Origin: Isotricha intestinalis
Taxonomy: Eukaryota > Ciliophora > Litostomatea > Vestibuliferida > Isotrichidae
Assembly: GCA_023807065.1 (NCBI GenBank)
Contig: JAJJLU010000919.1
Location: 1 to 14,278, forward strand
Length of the DNA: 14,278 bases
Direction: 5' to 3'
Shown: positions 1-8,122 of the stretch, piece after piece
Layout of the letters: each line of letters begins with the position of its first letter
How positions within the stretch are numbered: the first letter of the stretch is position 1
The notes under the pieces: model-generated
Database searches by the model: none
Told to the model about the DNA's origin: nothing
Seen by the model: only the letters and a program-made list of their open reading frames with translations
Position numbers and translations under genes: made by a program

Positions 1-40
1 CCCCAATCCCCAATCCCCAATCCCCAATCCCCAATCCCCA
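1..40. repeat. Telomeric repeat tract, (CCCCAAT)5 plus CCCCA
   Basis: Five perfect head-to-tail copies of the heptamer CCCCAAT are followed by a partial CCCCA, and then the sequence becomes AT-rich. The C-rich strand reads 5' to 3' inward from the left end, the orientation of a true chromosome end whose G-rich strand would carry the 3' overhang. The unit resembles the C4A2 repeat of Tetrahymena and the C4A4 repeat of hypotrich ciliates but carries one T per repeat. That it caps a macronuclear chromosome is inferred from its position at base 1 and from the ciliate-like genes beside it. Confidence 0.9.
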
Positions 41-711
41 AAATGAATTTATAATTTGTTCAATATCAATTATATATTTATTAAAAAGTAGATTATAATA
101 TATATTAATTAAGCTAAATATTTTAGAGATAGGAAGTTGGAACGAAAATTAAATTTTATGTCTTAAAAAATTTTAAGGGGGAGTTGGAAAATTTTTTACG
201 GTATTTCAAAAAAAGATAAAATTTCAATATCATTTAAAAAGATTAGAGGATAATGAAACAATTTAATCTAATATTTATTTTTTCCAGTAACATATTTAAA
301 AGAAAGAATTATAGGTTGTAAACAACAAAATAATTGATTCAAAATGCTATATTTTTATATATTCCTTGAAATGATAATTGATTCTTCAAAAACAGAAGAT
401 AATTCATCTTTAAGTAGACATAATTCATCAAAATTTCCACCCTTTTTTTGAATGGAATAATAATAAAAATAAATTATTATAAATCATTAAATATGAAATT
501 TTATTGTATATTTTTCATTACAATTAAAAATATAAATTTTTCATAATTAAAAAAATCTAATTTTTAATCTTTAAATGTCCACATTGATATATGGATGAAA
601 AACCTTTTTGAATTTTTTTTTTTATTCATAAAATGAAAAAGAATCTGTAAAAATAATTATATATTAATCAAAATAGTAAAACTAATATTTAAAAAAATAA
701 ATATTCGTAGA
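41..711. other. Subtelomeric AT-rich region, no supported gene
   Basis: About 670 bases of AT-rich DNA lie between the telomere and the first gene. Only very short open frames occur: one of 22 codons from an ATG at 253 and one of 26 codons from an ATG at 371. Neither resembles a known protein, and trial splicing at the GT/AG pairs near 286-314 gives no longer frame. The right part must hold the 3' UTR and transcript end of the minus-strand gene that stops at 712. No tRNA, hairpin or repeat family is visible. Confidence 0.6.
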
Positions 712-1902
712 CTATTTTTTATTATTTTTCATTTTTAAATTTCTTATTCCTTGAATAATATTACTCAAAGCTTTATGATATTCTCCAGGTTTTTGATAAT
801 AAATACAATTATTAGCACAATCAACATTCATTAAATCATCAGGAGTAATTTCTCTATTTTCATTTAATAAAGCATCAATTTTTCTTTGTAATTGACCACA
901 ACTACAAATTGAAGGTATATTAATTTGATTATTTTTTAATTGTTCTATCATCATTTTTTTCAAAGCTTTTTGATATCTTTTTTGTTGTAATTCAGTCATA
1001 TTTGAATTATTATAAAAATTCTTATTTGAATTAAATGATGTGATAAAAGAATTATTTGGATAATTTGGATATTGACTTGGATAAAAAGATGTTGATATTG
1101 AATCATTTATTTCACTTTGTTTTATTATGTGAGAAAAATTATCATTATTATTTAAATTTTTATTATCATTAAATAATGATGATAAACCATTTTGACGGAA
1201 ATTTTTTACCATTTCAATATTTTGATTTATTTTTTCTTGAATATTATTTAAATTATTCATTGAATTTGTATTTATTGAATTATCATTTGAAATATTATTA
1301 TAAAGTGAATTTTGTTCTATTATTTGTTCTAATATATTTCCACTAATATCTCTTACATTATTATTATTATTATTTTTTATATTTTCATAATTTATATTAT
1401 TAATATTTTCTTCTGTTGTTAAAGAATTCATATTATTTTTAAAACTAAAAGTATTCATTACTTCACTTCCTTGAGTAAATTGTTTAGATTCATTGATTGG
1501 TATAAAATTATTATTTAATTGTTTTTTATTTTCATTATTATCATTATTTTTTAATTTTTTTTGATTTTTCTTTTCGTTTTTTATTTTCATTTGTTTTCTT
1601 AAATTTTCATTATATTCTTTTCCTCTTTGAATAGAAGAAATTGAAGTAGTAGTTTCATTCACACTATCTTGAATATGAGTTTGATTATATTTCTTAATGT
1701 TATTTCGATATTTTTGTAAATTTTCTTCAAATAAAATTTGTTTTTTTTGTTCTTCTTCTAATCTTAATCTTTCTTCTCTCATTGCAGTTAATTCAGCTGG
1801 ATTATAAAATCCATTTATTAAATTTTCATTATGATCTACATTATAATGGATCAATGAAGGAGAAAATTCATTGGGTATACTTTGGTTTATTATTTTTTTC
1901 AT
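712..1902 (-). CDS. Asn-rich coiled-coil protein with C-terminal four-Cys domain (unrecognised)
   Basis: A single uninterrupted 396-residue frame ends in TAG. The N-terminus (about 36-75) is a charged helix rich in Glu, Arg and Lys, likely coiled coil. The middle (about 100-300) is Asn/Lys-rich low-complexity sequence with several poly-Asn runs. The C-terminal 90 residues look folded: a basic helix (about 308-325), then CSCG with Cys333 and Cys335, a short helix, and CANNC with Cys362 and Cys366, followed by a Tyr-rich segment and a final helix. The paired cysteines could bind zinc or form disulfides; that is inference. I do not recognise the family, although a coiled coil with a compact Cys-bearing tail would fit a cytoskeletal or ciliary protein. 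The first ATG was chosen because the upstream DNA is non-coding AT-rich sequence. The gene is divergent from the K+ channel gene, across a 456-bp gap. Confidence 0.8.
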   Translation of the reverse strand: MKKIINQSIPNEFSPSLIHYNVDHNENLINGFYNPAELTAMREERLRLEEEQKKQILFEENLQKYRNNIKKYNQTHIQDSVNETTTSISSIQRGKEYNENLRKQMKIKNEKKNQKKLKNNDNNENKKQLNNNFIPINESKQFTQGSEVMNTFSFKNNMNSLTTEENINNINYENIKNNNNNNVRDISGNILEQIIEQNSLYNNISNDNSINTNSMNNLNNIQEKINQNIEMVKNFRQNGLSSLFNDNKNLNNNDNFSHIIKQSEINDSISTSFYPSQYPNYPNNSFITSFNSNKNFYNNSNMTELQQKRYQKALKKMMIEQLKNNQINIPSICSCGQLQRKIDALLNENREITPDDLMNVDCANNCIYYQKPGEYHKALSNIIQGIRNLKMKNNKK

Positions 1903-2358
1903 TTTTTTATTTTTTTTAAATTAATTTAAAAAATTTATTTTAGTTACGATTTTTATTATTTTTTGATTTAATTATAATAAATTGCTATTATTAAAACTTT
2001 AAAATATTTATTCTATTTTTATATTTAAATAGGAGAAATCACTTTATTAAATATATAAAATAAATGAATATTTTTCAAAAATATTACGTAATATATAAAC
2101 AATTTTTCTAATGAATTAGTCTTCAAAAGATTAATCTAAATAATAAATAGAAAATAAAAAATTATTTTATTGTTTTTTTTCTGATATCAACATTGTTAAA
2201 AAAATTATTAATATAAAGAATAGTTTCTTAAAATTTTAATTCTATAAAAACCAATAATTATCTGTTTGTTTATTTTTAATTTTCATCAAAAACCAATTTT
2301 TTTTCTTATAATATTTTTAAACTTTTATTTTATAAAATAATTTTACTTAAATAGTTCT
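1903..2358. promoter_or_regulatory. Divergent intergenic region between the four-Cys protein gene and the K+ channel gene
   Basis: These 456 bases separate two genes transcribed away from each other, so both promoters and 5' UTRs must lie here. The sequence is almost entirely A and T with homopolymer runs. I see no recognisable box, repeat or open frame. An in-frame TAA at 2338-2340 upstream of the channel ATG supports the chosen start of that gene. The regulatory role is inferred from gene orientation only. Confidence 0.45.
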
Positions 2359-5300
2359 ATGAAAATGAGGAGTACTAAAACAATATATAAAGAAGAGTCA
2401 ATGTTTGATTTATATCAAAAATCAAGAAGAAATAGTGGTCGTGATAGACCATTTATGGAAACTGGAGAATATTTGAATTATATGAATTCAAGGGAAATAA
2501 GAAGAGAATCAAAAATAACAGCACAAGGAAGTTTATATTTAACAGAATTAGTAAATGATTTAAAAGAAACTATTATTAATTTTGATGATGATATATTTGC
2601 AAACAATATAGAAGAAAAACCTAAAAATTCTAATATAAAATCATTACAAAATGTTTTATCATCAAAATCTAAATTAAGAAAAATTAATATTAATTTATCT
2701 TCTAATAAAGGTTATATGAATCAATATTCTAATAGATATAAACATGGTAGTTTAACTAATAGAAATGATAAAAATTATAATATATTATTATCGAATAGAA
2801 GTAATAGGACAAATAGAACTAACAAAACAAATAAAACCAATAAAACTAATAAGTCATTTAAATCATATAAAATGCATAGAAGTAGAAGTAAATCAAGAAA
2901 AGAAAGATTGAGATTAAAAGATTTGAATAAAGACAATTATAAAGAAGATAATAAAGATAATTTTAAAGAAAAAACTGTTTTATCAATTAAATCAAATAAA
3001 TCCAATGAAAGTATTAATAATAATTACAACAATAATAACAATAACAATAACAATAATAATTATCATAATAATACTAATAATTATAATAATAGATTTAAAT
3101 ACAATTATTTTAGAGCAGATTCTAGAAATAGTAGAAATAGTAGAAATAGTAGAAACAGTATAAATAGTAGGAACAGTAAAAACAGTCATCACAAATTAAA
3201 TAACCGAGATGTGAGTGATATTATTGAAAAAAAAAAAAATTTAGATGTATTTCGTTTAAATAGAACTAGTTCTTTTACTAAAAAAAGTTCTTTAAGGCCA
3301 AAAGATAGTAAAAAACTAAATAATTTATCAAATAATCAAAATAATAATTTTATTAAAAGAACTTCTACAACCACAGGAGAATTAAAACCACAAAAAACAG
3401 TTAAATTTGAACTTCCTAAAAAAACTTTTACTTTAATGCAAAGTCCAAAAAAAGAAAAATCTTCTAAAATAGTAAAAAAATGGAGTGAAGTTGTTAATGG
3501 AGGAAAAAATGATAAAGATAAAAGTATATATTCAAATTTTCAAAAATCAGAAGATGAAAATATTAACAATAATCATAATAATCAGCATTTTTATTCAGAA
3601 AAATTATTGTTTACAAATACTTTTAATGAAGATAATGAACAAATATTTAATATGTCAAGAGTGTCAAATAAAAATATTCTTGAAATAAATGAAATAACTC
3701 AAGATTTAAAAAAAAGTTTAATTTTAACTCCTTTAAAAAGAAAAAAAACAAAAAATAGTAATGTAAAAAAAACATATATATTAGAAGAAAATGAATCTTT
3801 TGAAGGTTCAAATAAGAATAATAATAATGAAAGTGAAAATGAAGAAAAAGTGGATATTGAAAAATATAGAGATTTACAAAGAAAAGGTTTAGTTTATGAT
3901 TCTTTAGATGAATGTGATGATGAAGAAATATCCAAATTTTTCATTCATCCAGATTCTCATTTATTATTAGTTTTAGATTTTTTTATTGTTATTTGTGTCT
4001 TTTATGATTTAATTTTTATTCCTCTTTTTTTAGGAAATAATGATATTTATTGTAGACAAGGTCCTTTTTTTACCTTTTCAAATATATTTAATTTATTTAT
4101 TGATTTTACTTATTTATTTGATTTATTTATACATTTTTTTGTTGGATTTTTTAATGAAGATGATCTATTAAATACTGGATTACAATCAATGTTTATTCAC
4201 TATATGAAACATTGGTTTATAGTAAATTTTTTAGGAGCAATTCCTTTTAAAACTATTTTTACAATTTTCGATAAATCTTGTCAAGACACAGGTTTTTTAA
4301 GTTCTTATAAATATTCAAGTCAATTTTATTATTTATTTGTATGTATGAGATTAGTAAAAACAAGTCGTTTATTTAAAAATAAATTTTTTCAATATTTAGA
4401 TGAAAAATTAGATAAATATGAAATATATAATGGATACTTAAGATTTTTAGAGGGATTTGCTATATTTTGTCTTACAATACATGTAGTATCATGTTTATTT
4501 ATATTTATTGGAAGAAATGATTATCCCAATTGGATTGTAAATTTTAATTTTACAGAATATACTTTTTCTCAATTATATTTCCTAGGAATTTATTATTTAA
4601 TAACTACAGTTACTACTGTGGGCTATGGAGATTTAACTTGTGTAACACCAAATGAAAAAATTTTTGGAATAGTGATTGAAATTGTTGGTATTGTTGCTTA
4701 TTCTTGGGTTTTAACTTCAATTAGTAATTATGTTAAAAGTAAAAATGATAAAGAAGAAGAATATTTTAAAAAATATAAAGTATTAGAAGATATTAAAATG
4801 ACTTATGATGATTTTTCCAATGATTTATTTGAAAGAATTGATAGATATATTAAACATAAACATACAAATGAAGAAGAAGAAAGACATTTTATAGAAGAAC
4901 TTCCAATAACTTTAAAAAATAATTTAGTTTATAGTATGTATGAACCAATAATTCAAAATTTTATTTTTTTTAAAAATTTTGATAACAAAGATTTTATTGT
5001 TAGTGTGATTTTTGCATTTAATCCAATTTTAGCAATTAAAAATGATATATTAATAAAAGATGGTGAATTTGTAGAAGATATAATATTTGTAAAAAAAGGG
5101 AAAATTACTTTAGAACTTCCAATAAAAATATCACAAAGAGTAAATAAAGAAGAATCAAATCAATCATCATTAAATAATTTTAAATATACTCAAACTTCAT
5201 CAAATTGTTTTAATCAAATGAAAACTCAAGCAGCAAAAATAGGTAATTTTTTAAATAATATAATGCCAAATGAAGAAAATATAAATGATCCATTTGAAGA

Positions 5301-7032
5301 AGATGATGGTGAATATCAAAAATTAAAAATATTAGATATTAGGAAAAATGAACATTTTGGTGATGTTTTAATGTTTTCTAATGAAAGAAGTCCTTTATGT
5401 GCTGTAGTTAAATCAAGAAAAGCAGAATTATTTTATTTAAATAAAAAAGATGCTATTGAAATTTCAAAAAGTTATTCTGTTATATGGCAAAAAATTCAAG
5501 AAAAATCTATTTTTAATATGAAACAAATAACAAGATTAATGTCTAGATTACAAAAAATTTTTTATACAACAAATGGACTGTATAAAAATAAAGAAATAAC
5601 AAATTCAAATGTATCTGATTCTATTGAAGATTTAAGATCAATTCCAACTATATCTGATTTTGAAAATGAGCATAATAATTATAAAAAAAGATATAATGAT
5701 AATAAAAATAAAAGTGGAGAAATTAATAATTTAAAAACTATAAAAGAAGCTACACAAATTGAAGATGATTATGATGACTCTTTTACTTCTTCTCGTAATG
5801 ATGTTGATGAATATGATAAGAAATATCAATTAGAAAATGCAAGAACAAAAAAATATGAAAGTGGAACTGATTCAAGTAGATTTAATGAAGCTTCTAATAA
5901 AGATGCTGATACTATTAAAGGTCCAAATATTATTAATAATGAAATTGATTTTTCAGAAAAATATTCTGATGAAGATTTATTGAACAGTTATATAATGAAT
6001 AAAAATGATAATATGACTCCTTTTAAACCTGATGAAATTAATAATGAAATTTATCCTAATGAAAATTTTATGAAGGGTTCTGATTTTTATGTTCATACTC
6101 AAAGGATTAATGATACTAAAATTCAGCAAAAAACACAAAATAAATCAGAGAATAATTTTGAAGACTCAAAAAATAAGAGTAATTATAGTGATAATAATAT
6201 CCTACAAAATAAAAAAAGTAAAATTAGTTTTAATGAGAGTAAAAGTAATATAAGTGATAATAATATTATAAATGATAATACAAATATAAATACAAATTTA
6301 AATTCAAATATTAATTTAAATAATAATAATAAAAATAATCATAATGACATTCTCAAAAAAAATAACAATAATGATAATCAAAATAATAATTTTATAAAAA
6401 ATAACAAACAAAATAACAATGTTACTGTTAATAATAGTTTTAATTTAAATAATATTTCAATGTGTTCAACTGAAATTTCTTTTTCAATAAATAGAAAATA
6501 TGAAAATATAGATGAGTTAAGTGATTACAAATATTCTAAAATACCAAATTTAAGAAAAAAAATAAAATTAATACTTAAAGATTATGAATCAGGTGAAACA
6601 GATTTTCAATATAATAAATATAAAACAAATAAATTAACTCAAAAACCAGATATTTCATATTTTTCATTTTTAAGTAATTTTAAAAATCAAAAAAGTCTTG
6701 TCCCTGATTCATTTAAAAAAAAAAAAGATCAAAAAAGAGAAAGGTCATGTGATAATATAAGAGAATTTAAAACACAAAAAAGTGGAAATTCAGGGTATGG
6801 TTTTATAGATTTAATTAATGAAAGTATTAAGAAGAATCAAGGGGGCGAAAATAATCCCAATGATCCTCCTTTAATTACTCAATTTTTACAAAATTTTATG
6901 GAAAATGAAAATAAAAAGAATAATGAATTTTTCGAAGAAAAAGAAGGGTTAAATCAAAAAATGGAAAAAATGAAAACTATGAAAAGACAAAGTCAAATGT
7001 CAATTAACCATTTATATGGTAATTTTGGATGA
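2359..7032 (+). CDS. Voltage-gated K+ channel of the EAG/CNG-like family with cyclic-nucleotide-binding-type domain
   Basis: This 1557-residue protein ends in TGA. It has a long disordered N-terminus (1-520), then a six-helix channel: S1 about 535-558, S2 578-600, S3 618-635, S4 with basic residues every third position (R664, K667, R670, K673), S5 698-718, a pore loop with the K+ filter TVGYGD (753-758) and S6 768-790. A C-linker and a cNMP-binding-like fold follow (about 867-1070). That fold is split by a Ser/Asn-rich insertion (about 923-990) between strands. Its phosphate-binding cassette reads FGDVLMFSNERSPL (1000-1013), which departs from the canonical FGE...R-A pattern, so nucleotide binding is doubtful. 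The C-terminus (1075-1557) is Asn/Lys-rich and disordered. Such channels are greatly expanded in ciliates and set membrane potential and swimming behaviour; a plasma or ciliary membrane location is inference. No intron is seen. An in-frame upstream stop at 2338 fixes the start at ATG 2359 or 2365. Confidence 0.93.
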   Translation: MKMRSTKTIYKEESMFDLYQKSRRNSGRDRPFMETGEYLNYMNSREIRRESKITAQGSLYLTELVNDLKETIINFDDDIFANNIEEKPKNSNIKSLQNVLSSKSKLRKININLSSNKGYMNQYSNRYKHGSLTNRNDKNYNILLSNRSNRTNRTNKTNKTNKTNKSFKSYKMHRSRSKSRKERLRLKDLNKDNYKEDNKDNFKEKTVLSIKSNKSNESINNNYNNNNNNNNNNNYHNNTNNYNNRFKYNYFRADSRNSRNSRNSRNSINSRNSKNSHHKLNNRDVSDIIEKKKNLDVFRLNRTSSFTKKSSLRPKDSKKLNNLSNNQNNNFIKRTSTTTGELKPQKTVKFELPKKTFTLMQSPKKEKSSKIVKKWSEVVNGGKNDKDKSIYSNFQKSEDENINNNHNNQHFYSEKLLFTNTFNEDNEQIFNMSRVSNKNILEINEITQDLKKSLILTPLKRKKTKNSNVKKTYILEENESFEGSNKNNNNESENEEKVDIEKYRDLQRKGLVYDSLDECDDEEISKFFIHPDSHLLLVLDFFIVICVFYDLIFIPLFLGNNDIYCRQGPFFTFSNIFNLFIDFTYLFDLFIHFFVGFFNEDDLLNTGLQSMFIHYMKHWFIVNFLGAIPFKTIFTIFDKSCQDTGFLSSYKYSSQFYYLFVCMRLVKTSRLFKNKFFQYLDEKLDKYEIYNGYLRFLEGFAIFCLTIHVVSCLFIFIGRNDYPNWIVNFNFTEYTFSQLYFLGIYYLITTVTTVGYGDLTCVTPNEKIFGIVIEIVGIVAYSWVLTSISNYVKSKNDKEEEYFKKYKVLEDIKMTYDDFSNDLFERIDRYIKHKHTNEEEERHFIEELPITLKNNLVYSMYEPIIQNFIFFKNFDNKDFIVSVIFAFNPILAIKNDILIKDGEFVEDIIFVKKGKITLELPIKISQRVNKEESNQSSLNNFKYTQTSSNCFNQMKTQAAKIGNFLNNIMPNEENINDPFEEDDGEYQKLKILDIRKNEHFGDVLMFSNERSPLCAVVKSRKAELFYLNKKDAIEISKSYSVIWQKIQEKSIFNMKQITRLMSRLQKIFYTTNGLYKNKEITNSNVSDSIEDLRSIPTISDFENEHNNYKKRYNDNKNKSGEINNLKTIKEATQIEDDYDDSFTSSRNDVDEYDKKYQLENARTKKYESGTDSSRFNEASNKDADTIKGPNIINNEIDFSEKYSDEDLLNSYIMNKNDNMTPFKPDEINNEIYPNENFMKGSDFYVHTQRINDTKIQQKTQNKSENNFEDSKNKSNYSDNNILQNKKSKISFNESKSNISDNNIINDNTNINTNLNSNINLNNNNKNNHNDILKKNNNNDNQNNNFIKNNKQNNNVTVNNSFNLNNISMCSTEISFSINRKYENIDELSDYKYSKIPNLRKKIKLILKDYESGETDFQYNKYKTNKLTQKPDISYFSFLSNFKNQKSLVPDSFKKKKDQKRERSCDNIREFKTQKSGNSGYGFIDLINESIKKNQGGENNPNDPPLITQFLQNFMENENKKNNEFFEEKEGLNQKMEKMKTMKRQSQMSINHLYGNFG
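2794..2856 (+). repeat. 9-bp coding minisatellite, seven units (Asn-Arg/Lys-Thr)
   Basis: Seven tandem 9-bp units of the form AAY-ARR-ACN encode a repeating Asn-basic-Thr/Ser triplet in the disordered N-terminus of the channel. Units differ mainly at third codon positions and Arg/Lys codons, so the repeat is diverged but frame-preserving. A Ser/Arg/Lys-rich patch (RSRSKSRK) follows shortly afterwards. Confidence 0.8.
3013..3090 (+). repeat. Poly-Asn low-complexity tract in the channel N-terminus
   Basis: Runs of AAT and AAC codons give a nearly pure Asn stretch broken by a few Tyr, His and Thr. AAT and AAC are mixed, so this is not a simple slipped trinucleotide. The open frame read on the opposite strand here is an artefact of the composition. 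A second, looser Asn-rich region lies in the channel C-terminus at about 6170-6430. Confidence 0.8.
3124..3186 (+). repeat. 9-bp coding minisatellite, seven units (Arg-Asn-Ser)
   Basis: Seven tandem 9-bp units close to AGAAATAGT encode Arg-Asn-Ser with occasional Ile or Lys at the first position. The first three units are identical at the DNA level, which suggests recent slippage or unequal exchange; the later ones have diverged. The tract lies just after the poly-Asn stretch in the disordered channel N-terminus. A basic, Ser-rich repeat could be a phosphorylation-regulated linker, but that is inference. Confidence 0.85.
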
Positions 7033-8122
7033 TTTTTTTATATATAATTTTTTAATTAGTTCATTTTTACTTTTTCAAAAAAGCTTTCATTTCAGAATAT
7101 TGTTTTAATTATAATTTTAAAATATTTATTGGAAGGTTAACGCCAATTTATAAAGAAAATTATCAAATATTTTTTGAATTATAGATATCAATTAATTAAA
7201 TTTTTGTATTTGTTTAATAAATATTAGCTTTGAGTGATATAGAATGTTAAAAATTAAATAATTAAATTGAGCAATTTTAAATTATATAAATAATATATAA
7301 ATAGCAATAAATGTTTTATAATTTTTAAATAGTAATTTTTTAAAATAATATAGAATTTAAATTGTATATAATTATCTTTAATATATTTGAATATATTCAG
7401 AATTTTATTCTCAATTAAATTTTATTTAAATATTTAAATACATAATTATCAAATAATGATAAAATATTAATTGAGAATTTTAGTGAAAAGTGAATTTAAC
7501 AACAAAATAAAATAGTATTTTTTAATGAGATGATATTTACTTTAAAGTTCTAAAAAGATAAAAAAATCTTATATGAAACAAAATAATAGTTATATAAAAA
7601 TAATAATGAATAAGAGAATGAAGAAAATAATCAGATTACTATTATAATTATATAATTATATATATAATATTGATATATAACATGGAAATGGTAATCTAAA
7701 TAATTAATAAATAAATTAATTAAATTTTTTTAAGAATGAAATAATATTAATAATTATAATTACATTATTATCATATCAATTGGAATTTGAGTAATATCCA
7801 AAATAATATAAATTCTTTAAATAAAACTTAATATTTGTTTATGATATTAAAAGAGTTTTAAAAATCAATTTTCTCTTTTTAATCTTAAAGAAATCAAAGA
7901 TTTTATTTTAAAAGAAATAATAATCATAGAATTTCTATTTGTTATAGGAAATAACTTCATCATTAACAAAAGGAGTAACAAATAATTTTATAGAAGATTA
8001 TTTATAATGTCATAAACTTTATGGTAATATTAATAATAACATATAAATTAAATAAGTATTAGGTTTTTTATTTACTATTCTTCCAAAAAAATATAAATTC
8101 AATTTCTTTTTAATATTTAAAT
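7033..8122. other. Tail-to-tail intergenic region, AT-rich, with inverted repeats and a coding-like scrap
   Basis: These 1.1 kb lie between the 3' ends of the channel gene and the NBR1-like gene, so they hold two transcript ends. No open frame above about 50 codons occurs. A perfect 12-bp inverted repeat pairs 7407-7418 with 7467-7478. A short coding-like scrap appears at about 7949-8010 on the plus strand, with a stop inside it. The rest is A/T-rich sequence with no recognisable RNA gene or repeat family. Confidence 0.5.
7407..7478. repeat. Imperfect inverted repeat in the convergent intergenic region
   Basis: ATTCTCAATTAA (7407-7418) is perfectly complementary to TTAATTGAGAAT (7467-7478). 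The pairing continues inward for about six more pairs if one base is bulged. The loop contains a smaller TTATC/GATAA pairing. Lying between two converging genes, it could form a stem in either transcript's 3' end. In DNA this AT-rich, arms of this size can also occur by chance. Confidence 0.4.

Noticed and set aside
1..40. CRISPR-like or satellite array
   Set aside because: The 7-bp units have no spacers and sit at the sequence end in telomeric orientation.
253..451. Two short subtelomeric frames (ATG at 253 and at 371) and a possible 28-nt intron between them
   Set aside because: Trial splicing at 286-314 runs into a stop after a few codons; both frames are too short to support a gene.
2992..3192. 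Minus-strand open frame of 66 codons rich in Ile and Val inside the channel gene
   Set aside because: It is the reverse complement of the poly-Asn and repeat region; composition alone keeps it open.
3485..3688. Plus-strand 67-codon frame inside the channel gene
   Set aside because: It lies in another frame of a clear K+ channel coding region and is Ile-rich from AT composition.
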